Shown here: positions 1 through 11,878 of the stretch, piece after piece
Numbering within the stretch: position 1 is the first letter of the stretch
Layout of the letters: each line of letters opens with the position of its first letter
Assembly (NCBI GenBank): GCA_016647705.1
Contig: CM028336.1
Span: forward strand, 16,047,380 to 16,111,379
DNA from: Eucommia ulmoides
Taxonomy: Eukaryota; Streptophyta; Magnoliopsida; Garryales; Eucommiaceae
Reading direction: 5' to 3'
Length of the DNA stretch: 64,000 nucleotides
Notes under the pieces: model-generated
What the model saw: only the letters and a program-made list of their open reading frames with translations
Told to the model about the DNA's origin: nothing
Databases searched by the model: none
Program-made: the position numbers and the translations under genes

Positions 1-89
1 TTTCCTTCGATTTCACCTTCGAATTCATCTTTTGGAATTTATGTTTTATATTTTAGTTATATTTTTGTTCATATATAAGAAACAATAGT

Positions 90-255
90 CCGCGGTTTCA
101 CGGTTTTGGTTTTGGTTTTAGTTTTGATTTTTTATAAAATTTAAAAATTTTAAATGGTTTCGTAGTTTTGGTTTTGGTTTTGGTTAAAATTAAATGGTCC
201 GATTTTAAAACCGTTTAAAAAAATTGAAGGTTTTGGTTTTTGTTTTGGTTTTATA
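90..255. repeat. Degenerate GGTTTT-type tandem repeat
   Basis: The stretch consists of repeated TTTTGGTTTTGG and TTTTAGTTTTGA blocks around short A/T-rich spacers. It is not telomeric (TTTAGGG). It is most likely low-complexity sequence at a transposon margin. Confidence 0.6.
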
Positions 256-279
256 TATGTTAAACTGTTTTGGTTTCAT

Positions 280-2220
280 ATGAAATTGAGCCAAACCCGG
301 ACCATTGACATCCCTAATCTCAAGAGGTTCATTGCTGATGGAGGTCAGGGTAAGCAATGCCCTAACGACGAAAGAGGAAAACTCAAGGTCCTGCATAATA
401 TCCACATAATTCATGGTGGATTCGACTCCAAAGAAACCTCCCATGCGGAACACAAAGCCCACACCCGGTGCGGCAAACGCTTGGCTAAGGAATACGTGTT
501 CCAAGTTTCCAAGAGACCGCCCAACGAGAAAGAGGCCATTGCCTTCACTAACGAAGATTTGTGCGAGGTCTGCATACCCCACGACAACGCACTAGTGGTT
601 AATCATTAAATCACTAATTACAACGTAGGGGCACATACTAGTCAATAACGACAACTCGTTAGAAATACTTTATCTGACTGCGTTCAACAGAATGAGGATC
701 AACCGCAACCAGTTAAATCCAATAGTAACCTTTCTAGTCGGTTTTGGATAAGAGACTATGAAGCCCCTTGACTGGATTACATTGCAGATCACGGCAGGTA
801 AGGAACTGAAGTATGCCATTGTCGATGCACGGTTCATGGTAGTAGACTATCTGTCGGCATATAATACTATCATTGGAAGATCATGCCTTAATACCTTGAA
901 GTCCATCATATTTATGTACCATCTCATGTTGAACCTCTTCACAAAAAATGGAGTGGGGAAGGTACGCGAATGCCAAAAGGTGGCTAGAGAGTGCTTTATG
1001 GCTGAGATGCGACTCCCCGAAGTGATTCTTGCCAAATGGAAACCAAGAGACGAGGAGGTTGATGAGGACCTCTTGTTCGGGGACTTGGCCAAACACCTTA
1101 AGGCTAGAGACATACTGAACCCCCAAGTCAAGCAGCCCAACGAACCGTAACCCCGTTCCGATGAAAAATTGGAAGCAGTTCGAGTGCATCCGACAGAGTT
1201 AGACTAAATAGTCCAGATTAGAAGAGGCCTTAAGGGGGACGATAGAGACTAACTAGTTGAGCTCCTGAAAGCCAACCATAATGTGTTCGCTTGTCACATG
1301 CGGATCTTCCTGGAATCGACCTGAAAAATCTCTGTGCATCGGTTGTGCACAAACTTAGCCTATCTACCATCCCATAAAAACGTCGAAAGTTTGGACCAGA
1401 GATGTAAGTAGTAATTAAGAAGGGGACTAAGAAGCTCTTAGACACCAACACAATCAAATAAATCAACCTCTTCCTTGGACGGGAAAGTGGTGTACGTGCG
1501 TGGATTTCACCAACCTTGCGTGTCCCAAAGACTATTTTTCTCTCCCAAAGATCGATATGATAGTGAACTCTCCATCTGGCTATGAGTCACTTAGCTTCCT
1601 CAACACATTCTTCGGGTACAACCAGATCAACATATACTCCCTGATAAAGGAAGAAACAATGTTCATCACCAACAAAGGTCTTTGCTACTACAAAGTTATA
1701 TCATTCGACCTAAAGAACGTCAGAGCTACTTATCAAAGGTTGGTAAACAAGATGTTCGCTGACTTGATTGGAAAGACACTAGAATTCTACATCGACGACA
1801 TGCTCGTCAAGAGCAGAATGGTCGAAGATCACCTAACCAACCTATATGAGTATTTCGACATGCCTAGAAAGCACCGGATGAAACTAACCCGAACAAGTGT
1901 GTGTTTGGGGTAAGCACCGACAAATTCCTCAGTCGCCGAGTGAAGGGATCGAAGCTAGCCCATAACAGGTCAAAGCCATCCGAGACATGGCATCCTTGAG
2001 AACGGTCAAGGAAGTATAGAGCTTGATAGGGCAGGTAGCGATCCTAGACCGATTTCTCAAGCCTCCAACAAATGTTCGTCCTTCTTCAAGATTTTACATG
2101 CCAATAAGAGTTTTGAATAGACCGATGAATGCGAAGACGCCTTCCAGGAACTAAAAAAAACATATTTGGAACCTCCAATATTCACCACCCCTAAGTTAGG
2201 GCATGAGATGATTAGTAATC
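280..2220 (+). mobile_element. Ty3-type retrotransposon pol fragment (Tat/Ogre-like), fossil
   Basis: Three blocks of Ty3 pol lie in order on the + strand. A region near 758-1150 has the protease-end motif SAYNTIIGR and the downstream YHLMLNLFT/GVGKVRE text typical of plant Tat/Ogre elements. Reverse transcriptase at 1500-1913 includes NLACPKDYF, LPKID, ITNKGLCYYKV and the catalytic YIDDMLVKS. RNase H-like remains start at about 2080. No integrase is visible. The fossil is clearly broken, with several interruptions and missing ends, and is old. The first open segment (280-609) was not identified. Confidence 0.8.
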
Positions 2221-2325
2221 AAAGAACATGGGGCACCGAAGCTCGTATATTACATCAGTCATGCATTGAGCAGAGCGGAATCTCATCCAAGGTACATACC
2301 TTGAGAATCATCAATTCAAAAATTG

Positions 2326-5300
2326 TGACGCACCCCAGATTTATTCGCAAACAACAACACCAACTGAGTGCTAGTGTTATATTCGAAATCCCGTTCATTT
2401 TGAAAACAAACTTATCCTTGTGAAACGAACTTATCCTTTTGAAATTCTTTTGGATAAGATTTAATTTTGAAAAACATTTTAAGAAAACAAGTTCACAAGG
2501 TTTTTCTAGACGTCGATTTTGAACAAATTTACTTGGGCTGAAATTTATTAAAACTTGGAGTCACTTCCTAGAATCGTTTTTCAAAAGGTGTGATAAGTCA
2601 TCGTATTTTAAAGAAAATGAATAAAGAAAGAAAACTTTTGAAGTGACACAAAATTTGACCCAAAAGGTCTTAACTGGAGTATTCTTTAAATTCGGGAGTC
2701 AGTTATACTCAGGAAATGTGTTAGGCACCCCAAGATACCCGTTCGAAAATGGTACCCAGTGTCTAAGTATTTTAAATTAAACTCAGTCTATGTTTTGTTA
2801 GTTTGGTAGGTGAACATAATCTTTTTTCTTATCTTTTATTATTACGTCATGAAATGTATATGGAGTAAGACTAATGAATCATAAGCCAAAAAAATAAATA
2901 GATAAAAAAAAAGGTTAAATAAAATACAAAGGAAAATATTTCCGTTTTAAACCACCTATCTATTATGGAATAATCGACAAGTTTGGTTGCGGGGAAGGTT
3001 TTGATTTTAGTTCAAGTTATGATGAAAAAAACTTATGTATTATTAGAAAATGCAATAAAATTTTAAAACAAAAGACTTTCCAATAATATAAGATTTTTTA
3101 TGAAAGAGAATGTTCCTTTATTCAAGAAAACAATTAAAGATTAAGAAAATATTTTTTTGTGTTGCTTTTATTAGTGAAGAAAGGAGATAAAACAAATTTA
3201 AGTAAAGAAAACACTTAAAGAAAATAAAGGTTTGGTTTCTCATGAAGAAAAACTTTGTAAAACGAATTTTATTTTGCGAAGAAAAACATTTTAAATAATA
3301 AAAAAGTGTTGTTTTCTTATGAAAAAAAAACAAAATGAACTTGTTTTAAAACAAATGAAATAAACACGAAAAGGTTTTTATGTTATAAAAAACATTTTTA
3401 AAAGATACATATTTTAGATTTCTTTCAGAAAACTTTTGTTCTTTTTAAGATGAAAACACATTTTATGAAAAATATTTTAAGAAAAACCATTGTTGTTTTA
3501 TTTACAAAAAAAAAAAAAATATTTCTCAAAAAAAAACATTATAAACACTGCATTTTGACCTTCCCCACAAATTTTTATTTAATTTTACAATTTACATTAC
3601 TTTCGTTTTTTTTTGGGAAAAAACTAAAGCGAAAAATAGAAAAAAGAAATAAAAATAAGATGGAAAAGAAAATTTAAAAAAAAAAAAAAAAAGAGGAGAA
3701 AAGAAATAGAAAAATGAAAAATAAATAGAAAAAGGGAAAATAAAGGAGGAAAGAGAGCAAGAAGTCCGTAAGAGAGGGAGAGAAGGGAGATGGTCTACAA
3801 CCTTAAAAAACCAAAGAAAAAATAAGTGTATAAAGTTGTCGTTGGTAGCTATCATGCAAGGACAGCTGCCACACGGCAGCTTGTCCACCAAGCAGAAGGG
3901 GCGCGCATAATGTGCGCCCCTAGTTTTTTTATTTTCCTTTTTGGTTTCGGTTTTCCTTTTCTCGCTAAATTAGGGTTAGGTTTGGGCGGCCACTTAGGGT
4001 TTCCTAGGTTTTTTAGGGCTTATTCATTTCTCATCTTTCCCTATAAATAGGATCATCATCCTCATTGCTTAGGGTTTCTTCTTTGTTCTCTTGTTATCAT
4101 AATCTAAATTTCGGCAAGTTCAATTCCACTAAAATCATCTGATGACTCGATGAAAATGCCGGGACGAGGTTATCCGTTCTCAAGTCTAACCTCCGAGCGT
4201 TAGATGATGATACTTTTTCATTTTATTTTGCTATTTTTTTTTATTTATTATCTTCTTTTAGTTGAGTTTTTGTTATTCATAAAAGAAAAATCTAAAAAAT
4301 AAAAATTGTTCGAGGATTAGATGAAAACGTTGGGACGAGGTTCTTCCTTCTTAAACTTAACATTCGAGCATTAGAAGAGGATATTTTTATTTTATTATTT
4401 TACTATTTTATCAACATCGTTTATTAAAAGAACATTTTTAATAAAAAATAAATAAATAAATTATTTTTGTAAGAATTAATCCCTACAAGCCTTAGGGTGA
4501 ATTCAACGATTCAATAAATCGAGAGAGAGGTTTCCATATCAACAATTTCGCCTAAATCTTGAAAGGATTAATTTCGACAAAATTTGTTTCTGTGACTTTC
4601 CCTTGATTCTCATCTCCATAGGATTTGGGGGGATATCAAATCGTACCTCTTTGACTTAGTTGGACAAATTAGGCTAGTAAGCATTCCATTAACATTGCAT
4701 ACATGTAGTAATATAATATTTCACACGTTTTGCATGTTTTGCTTCTTTTTTTTTCTCCTCATTTAGATGACATGCTTAGAACAGTTTCACCACCTACACT
4801 CTTCACGTTTTATCACGTTATATATAGGTTATTCTAGACTCCATAATTCATGCCACCAAACCACTTTTCCATTGTTTAGTACACGCATGTTTAGGACATA
4901 TACACCACTTACACTTTTTATATAAGTCATTGATGCATCTTAGATGTTAAATCTTTGCCTCATATAGTTATGTTAATTCATTTAGTTCCCTAATGTATTG
5001 CCGTATTCATATATCTCGCATTGGCATATGCTAAAATTAAACTGTTTTGCATAAAAAGATCATAAAGAATGTTGTCTCATTGGCTTAGGTCATCGTATCA
5101 CGAAATAAATACATTATTGCATAAATAAAAGTAGATTCATATCATGCTAGTTAAACATGATTATCACCATATTTTGCATTTGCATTCACACTTTTTTACC
5201 TTTGTAATTCACTTATATTAGTTTGCCCACTTAAATTAAATTAGTTCATTGGAAACATATATAAAACTACCCCTCGAGGATCACTCTTGTCAAATTTCTT

Positions 5301-5776
5301 AATATTTGATAAGAGGTCATACTAGGGGAACATTCCAAAAATACCAAAAATTTGTTTCATATTAATTTGAAAAATACCAAAAAGATTATATAAGAGGGAA
5401 AATATTTTCAAAATAAAATAAACATTTGGACTTAAACTAATTGGACTTAATTGGACATAAGGTACTAGTTTTAGACGGGTATCTTGGGGTGCTTAACACA
5501 TTCCCCAAGCGTAACCCACCCTCAAACTCTTTCAAATGAATCTTTAGTTTGACCGTGCTTTTCGGAGTCAAAGTTACTCGGACCTTTTAAATTGTTTATT
5601 AAAAAAATCCGGCAACCAAGCACACCAATTAAACCTAATGTTAGGTGGCAACTCCTTATTTTTTAAAAAGATCTAAGTACTTTTTAGAGAAACCGACGAT
5701 TTAAAACCCCCTTCTCTTTTACGCATTTACCATTTCTTATTATTTTACCTTTTCGAAAAATCAAGGCTCGTTAAAC
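2326..5776. mobile_element. LTR-derived sequence of Tat-like elements, both orientations
   Basis: Sequence at 5262-5776 (+) closely parallels the LTR 3' ends at 12960-13477 and 18800-19309: a GAGGATCA block, GGTGCCTAACAC-type motif, CCCCAAGCGTAACC, and GGTGGCRACTCCT. The same motifs occur reversed at 2326-2790 (GTGTTAGGCACCCCAAG), ending at a GGGGTGCGTCACA-like terminus on the minus strand. A + strand TATA box (ctataaatagg) is at about 4040. About 165-bp-spaced direct repeats with GGGACGAGGTT cores lie at 4145-4400. Two head-to-head LTR copies are the simplest reading, meeting near 3800; the exact junction is not resolved. Confidence 0.5.
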
Positions 5777-5959
5777 ATTTTTAGTTAAAATGAAAAAAAT
5801 AAATATTAAAGACTTTTTTTAAAAAAAAAGTTTTTAGAAAAAATATTTTTGCTTTTTTTGAATGAAGAAAACATTTCTTTTAAAAAACGTTATTTTATAG
5901 AAAGAAATTTAGGGCAACAAGAACTTTCTTTGTTTTTTGGAAGAAAACAAAGACACTTA

Positions 5960-6574
5960 GGGGCGTTTGGTAACCGTTTCTGTTTCCATTTCAGCAGTGG
6001 GATGGGAATGAGATGGGATGAGAATTTTGTTTTTTTCTTGGGAGTAAAATCGCGTTTGGTAACAATAATTTTTTTTTTGTTTTGGGAAGAGAATTGTGTT
6101 TGGTAACAATTTTATCCTAAAATCAATTTTTTGTTTTTTTCTGTTTTGGCCGGACGACAGTGGCGCCTTCGCCGGACAGACAACGGTACTCCGGCGCCGG
6201 CACCGACGGACGGCAATAGCGCCGGCGCCGGTCGGACAGCGGTGGCAGGTGGGTGATAGTGGTCGAAAAGTTTTCCGAGCGGACGGTGACCGGCGACGGT
6301 CGCCAGAGATGACCACCGGCGGCGGCGGGCGACGACAGACGGTGGTCGGCCGACAGATGAACAGTGACCGTGTGTTTTGGGAATGGAATGGGAATAATGA
6401 GAAACAACTTTTTTTTGTTTCTCATTTCTTAAGAAAAAAGTTGGCACAATTCTCAAATGGGAATGAAATAGAAACGGAAACAAAAATTACCAAACGCTAT
6501 TCCCAAACAGAATTCCCAAAAATCTGGGAATGGGATGGAAATTTCTAGAATGGAAACGGTTACCCAATGGGGCC
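5960..6574. mobile_element. TTA-flanked TIR element 1 (PIF/Harbinger-like MITE) with GC-rich core
   Basis: TTA repeats at 5957-5959 and 6575-6577 flank an element whose ends read GGGGCGTTTGGTAACCGTTTC and, reversed, GGCCCCATTGGGTAACCGTT. A 3-bp TTA duplication is typical of PIF/Harbinger. Subterminal GGGATGGGATGAGA text is shared with the elements at 33896 and 40516. The interior 6145-6365 is strongly GC-rich (CCGGCG motifs), unlike the AT-rich surroundings. Overlapping reading frames there look compositional, not coding. Confidence 0.7.
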
Positions 6575-7340
6575 TTAGTTTTTCATTTTAAAACAAAGTA
6601 AAAAAAAACAAACAAATTTTACATGTATTTTTGTTATTATAACCTTAACTAAAACCACTAAAAGTTTCTCACAAGATAGAAAATCTAAAAACGAGGTATA
6701 GATAATCCTCAATTTACGTTTTTTAGTTTAGGAAAAAAAAATCTTTTTTTTTTATATGGATTTTTCATTTTTTTTTTTGGACAATGAGAGAATATAAAAA
6801 GAAAAGAAATATCTGTGCATGTGTACATAATAAGCATAAATAGGTATATATCATTAATATATAAATATAGATATACGGGAAAATTACTAGGAGGACACAA
6901 ATTAGACACCATATTACTGGTTAATTTCGTTGATTTTATAATAAACCAAGAATTCCCAAATCACATTTTACATGAACGGTACAGTCCCCAAATTCAAAGC
7001 CGCATATTTTTCATTGATAAATTGCCCTCACTAGATTTGCGAGAATTGAGAGTTTCTATATTCAATAGAATCATTTTATTTGATTTCTTTGAAAGATAAT
7101 AGGGATTGAGAGTTTCTATATTCGACAAAATTATTTTATAAAAATCAAACTAACTATTGTTGTACGCATTTTTTCCCAATCTAATTATATATTCAAATTC
7201 ATCTAAATAAGATCTTCAAACCGAGGGGATTAACTTTTAGATTATTGTTGATATTGTGAATAAGTAACTTGATTTTAATTTAGGCATTTATTTTATTTTT
7301 AATTTGTGTTTTTAGTTTTGTTTGATTAGCGAGGTACTTG
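6575..7340. other. AT-rich intergenic sequence
   Basis: No gene is seen. A roughly 60-bp direct duplication around TTGAGAGTTTCTATATTC lies at about 7045-7135; otherwise the stretch is featureless. Confidence 0.5.
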
Positions 7341-10300
7341 AAGATGTCTCATCAACAAGTGCTATTGCGATTTTCTCAACGGGAGTCCAAAACTATTCTA
7401 TTGTGCTTGGGAACGATACAATGAATTGCTATTTCGGTTCCCCAATCATCATTTCCTGAGGGAGTGTCAACTACTTAACTTCATCAACGGGTTACAAGCC
7501 GCAACAAGAACTTAGGTGGAAAGAGGAAACGTTATAACCTCTTTCTAGCAACTAACCGCGGACGAAACCTATTGGTTGTTGGAAGACATGGCAGAGTTTG
7601 ATTTTTAGAGTTGGAATTATTCAACAAGCTACAAAAGCTTGGGCGATAGTTTCACCATTTCGGCGCCATGGATTGATACCCCAAACCAACCTGTGGAGTC
7701 TTCCTTCACCTAAGAAGAGATGTTCGCTGCATTCATGGGGGAGACTCAAGCTTTTTGGAGGTAAACACATAATCGTCTCAATGAGCATGAGGATCGTCTT
7801 GCCAATATTGAGACGACCTGCATTGAAATTGATACGACCGTAAAATCTCTTGAGACGCAAATCGATCGGCTTATTTTCTTTATTGAGGTTGAGTCAGAAG
7901 TAGTGGCACTGAGAGATACACAAGTCACATCCATATGTGAAATCCACAAGGAGGAACTGAATACAAGCGGGAGGAACTTGGGTGCGTACAATGACGATGA
8001 TTCGAATGAGAAGAAAACCTAAGCATGGATCATCGATGAAGAATCACAAGATGAAAATTGTAGGTCTTCACCGTTTGAGATCCAAATTTTGATGCCACCC
8101 CCGACCCAAGATGATCACATCTATTAGGATTCGATGTGGCTCACTTATTCTCCACCACCTTTTGCATTGTTCATTCAAGCTTCCCAAGCACATGAGCCAG
8201 AGAAGAATCAAGTTGAGAGTACGTGTTGAACAATGCTACATTTCACCAAGCTTGAGGGCGTTGAGAATCAAGACCCGTATATTGTGTTGTATGACACATA
8301 CAATGGGCGGAAGCCGCTCTTTGACGATCTCTTCTTCATGTCAAGCCAAGGACATTGAACCAAGAGCTTCTTGGGAGGTAACCCGAGTTTTCAAATAAAT
8401 CAATCCATCACCGCTGATTACACTCGAAGGCGAGATTGTCTTACCTCTTAGGTATGTGTTAAAAAACCCCTTCGTCACCATGCTATATGCCATTTGTTGA
8501 GTTTGATGTTGGGTCACTGTGGACATTGCCCATTCTAAGTTTGGGGGGATGTTTTGTATGCTTTATAGGATGCTTTGTTAGTTATGTAGTTAAGTTAAAT
8601 AGTTGTTACATGTTGTGTAGTTTGAGTAAAATTGTTTTCATGCATGTTTGTTTAGTATAGGTGTAAGTGTGTTTATGTTTGTAGTAGTTGTTATTGTGTG
8701 TTGAGTTTTGTGGTTTTTCTTGACCATTACCCGATGATGATAGTATCCCCTAATTGCTTATCGAGATCAAGCGTAATGACCATTCATGTGTGTTATATGT
8801 GCTTCACATTTCGATTTGGTAAAAGTCATTGTAGATCCTAATTTGCACGAGCACGTAGACTCAATGTACTAGTTATCCAACTGATTTGATGCCAATTATC
8901 CATTAGCCAAGTTCATGATAATTTAAGGGATTCTAGAACCTGATTGGGAAAAACTTGAGGCGAAATCCTAGGCAAGATAGTTCAGGAGATATGATTTAGG
9001 CATTTATTTTTATCGCTTGAGCTGTTGAAACCTTCCATATATAATGTTTTACCCCTCGTTACCCTGTCGAAGCCTGTTAGCCATTTCAATTTTGAACACG
9101 TAACAAATACCCTAGCCAATTAAATTTTCTCCAAACCACTGTCGCTAAATCTAAGGCACGATTTGAGTTGAAAACAAGTTAGCATTTGTTTATGCTATTT
9201 GAAGTAAACGGTTGGGTTTTGGGCGAACTTTTGATTAGTTCGGTATTCGAGTACTCACTTGTCATTTTTCTATCATATTTTCACACCTGTGAAATTGTAC
9301 AAATCAAATAAGTTTGGGGGTGTCGTAAAAAAAAAAAAAAAAAGGAAAAAAAAACATATGTAAATATGGTTTTGTTTTTGTTTATTTAGATAAGTAAGTA
9401 ATGCGTTTTAAAAAGTAAGTTCGGGGTTGTTTTGGATTGATCTTTATGGGTACGAGTGTGATTGAGTGCCAAGCGTAGTGCCGTGGGTATCGATGATCTA
9501 ATGACATTATCCTGTTGTATATTCTCGTTTTACCCTTGGCCAATTGATAAAAATCGAACCAAGTCCTTTTGATCTTTTTGAATCGCTTAGCCTACAATAG
9601 TAGAAAGTGGAACCCAGTTTGGCTTATGGAAATCCTATGCCTTGTCGGTTTTAAGTCTTGAACTTTGTTGGTGGATAATCTAATACGGTCTTTGGATGAT
9701 TGTATAATTAGAGTTTTCACGCACACACTTGGAAATGATCTAGAACGGCGTTTACCGATATTGAATGTTGAAATTCAAGAACACCACACAATGCAATTTT
9801 ATTCTTGAACTCGATATGATTGGGGGTCATCGAGGGAAAAACTTTTTGGTCAATTAGTTGAATTCAAAACTCACACGTCGTTATTTTTAATTCATTTGAG
9901 TTTTTTGTTTTTAGTATTTAAGTTCGTTAATTAGTTGTGGTAGTTGATTTTATTTTGTGGGTGTTTTGCTCGAGGACCTGTAAAATTTTAAGTTTTGGGG
10001 TATTTGATAAATTGATTTTATCTATATATTTTCAAGCCGAATTTGGTAGTTTTCAAGTGTTCTTGTAGTGTTTTGATTCATTTTTATGTAAATCAGGTGT
10101 TAGGGATGAAAACGGTTGAAAATCAAGCTAATCGGTAGGATGTCAGTGAAGAAACAGTTGAAAAGAGCCTAAAATGTCCAACCAATAACCTTCTTGCTGC
10201 AGTGCCAGCAGCAAGAGCTCGCTGCAGCGATGAAAGGCTAGTGGCTATTCTTTTGGCTTTTCGCTACAGCGACCAAGCAACAGCTGACAACGCGTTTTCT

Positions 10301-11297
10301 TGATATTTTTAGGATATTTTTTATCCCTATTTGTATCCACCCACTACCTACCTTACCTAGAACATTTTTGGGAGTTTTTGGGAGCTCAAGATCAGACCAA
10401 GCAAGAGAGTTCATCAATTAGAGAAGAGGAAACAAGATTGGAGCGGATTTTACGGAAGTAGAACCATTCATTCTTCAAATATTAGCTATTCTCCCTTATT
10501 TCTCTCTTCATTTCTAAACTCTTGTTTGTTGTTTGATCATGTATATATAATTTTTAGTTGAATATTTGGTTATGGTCATGAGCTAAACATTTATTATTTA
10601 GGGATTGATGTAGTTTACAAGTATGTTGTTTGAGTAATTCGTTGTTTCATTATCGGTTCTTCATCCCCTATTCGATTGTGTTTACCGTTCTTTTACTTCC
10701 ATATTATGCTTATTATAATATTGTGATTGATTTGAGAATACGGGGTTTGACACTAGGGAGAGGTAAAATTGGATTCGGACTAGGGTTTAACCACAGCGTG
10801 ATGTTCTAATGTTTCGGGAGATTATTAGAGTGCAATCCTTAAGGTTGGGGCAAAACTCATGTAATCATTTAGATGCTAGATAGGGATATCGGAGTTGACT
10901 TGATTGCATATTCATTCATTTTACACTTGGGGAGAGGTAATGAGTGAGTTTTAGAAACTTAGATTGTCGAATAGATTGATAATCGTTTATGTAAACTAGA
11001 CTAAATCAAACACGTATAAGTAAACAAAGTTAATCCCTAGATAATCGATTCCTATAGAATTTAGTCCTAGTATTGTAGTTTAATTTGTTGTTATTTTAGT
11101 TTAGTTTTAAATTTTTACAAAAACCTAAAATTGGATCGCCTAGATAAAGTTAGGTTACGACAGTCGTGGTACTTAACGACAATTTAAACCAATCCATGTG
11201 GATACGACAACCCTACTCTTCCTATACTATTAAAACTTGACCTCGTGCACTTGTGAATAATTTAAAGCGTATAAAAAATCGCAACAACGTCGTATCA
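7340..11297 (+). mobile_element. Athila-like gag-only LTR retrotransposon fossil, copy A
   Basis: 7360-7600 carries gag-like protein text (CAWERYNELL, FPNHHFL) of Athila-like Ty3 elements. 8110-8400 is a second coding remnant shared with copy B at 19390-19690. Two AAGTTTGGGG tracts near 8536 and 9310 and the CTCGAGGAC...AAGTTTTGGGG sequence before 10005 match the polypurine region of such elements. No pol is present, so this is a non-autonomous or heavily deleted copy. The 5' LTR is missing. It is broken with many interruptions and old. Confidence 0.65.
10005..11297 (+). mobile_element. 3' LTR of Athila-like copy A
   Basis: The LTR begins TGATAAATTGATTTTATC directly after a G-rich polypurine tract and parallels 21243-22645 over its length (CGAATACGG/GAATACAGGGTTTGACAC, GGAGAGGTAA, CCATGTGGATACGA and TTGACC...ACTTGTG blocks). 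The right edge is set where a minus-strand gag fragment of another family begins, so it is approximate. Confidence 0.6.
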
Positions 11298-11878
11298 GGT
11301 TCTCAATTTATTCTTTCAACTGGTAGCATTCGTCCGTGGTATGACCATGATCCTTATGAAACTCACAGTTTTTATTGGTGCTTTTTTTCTTTTTCTTCAT
11401 CTTCAGCGGAGCAGGGCGCCTAAGTCCAGGTTGCTTCCTGTCAATCTCATGCATAATTGTTGCCACAAAAAGCCTAAGGGGTGTGAACTTCTTGGACCTC
11501 GAAGTTGGGGCTCGCCTATCGTCCCTCAGCTTTCATTCTGCTTCGAACTTTTAACTTTTTGTCAGCGAGGGTGACCTTTCCTTATGGACATCCTCCCGCT
11601 TTCTGGGCGCTTTGGCACTGACCTTGTCTTCCATCAAGGTATCTACCTCACTGAAGTGCGCCCCACGAGACAAGGCATTGTCTAAAGTTCGCGTGGGGTT
11701 CTTGGCAAGATAATAAAAGATTTTTCTCTTCTTAACCCGCTCATGAGTACGGCAAGGGCTACGCCATTGTCTAGGCGATCAACATCCCTGGCCTCCTCGT
11801 CGAAACGGTTAAAGAATTGGCTCAGCGATTCGCCCTTATATAGACACCGCAATTTATCCCGCCCATTGCAAGTCATTT
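11298..11878 (-). mobile_element. Ty3 gag fragment (Tat/Ogre-like), minus strand, fossil
   Basis: Read on the minus strand, the stretch gives gag text: SLSQFFNRFDEEA, VDRLDNGVALAVLMSGLR, then TLMEDK and, at the far end, CYQLKE preceding the zinc-knuckle region. It is wedged between the end of copy A's LTR and the start of the next LTR, so it is the remnant of an older insertion. It is truncated at both ends and broken. Confidence 0.7.

Noticed and set aside
90-255. Telomere-like repeat
   Set aside because: GGTTTT blocks are irregular and lack the plant TTTAGGG unit.
6096-6548. Overlapping long frames on both strands in the GC-rich MITE core
   Set aside because: GC-rich DNA has few stop codons; frames are open on both strands, with Arg/Pro/Gly-rich text and no domain.
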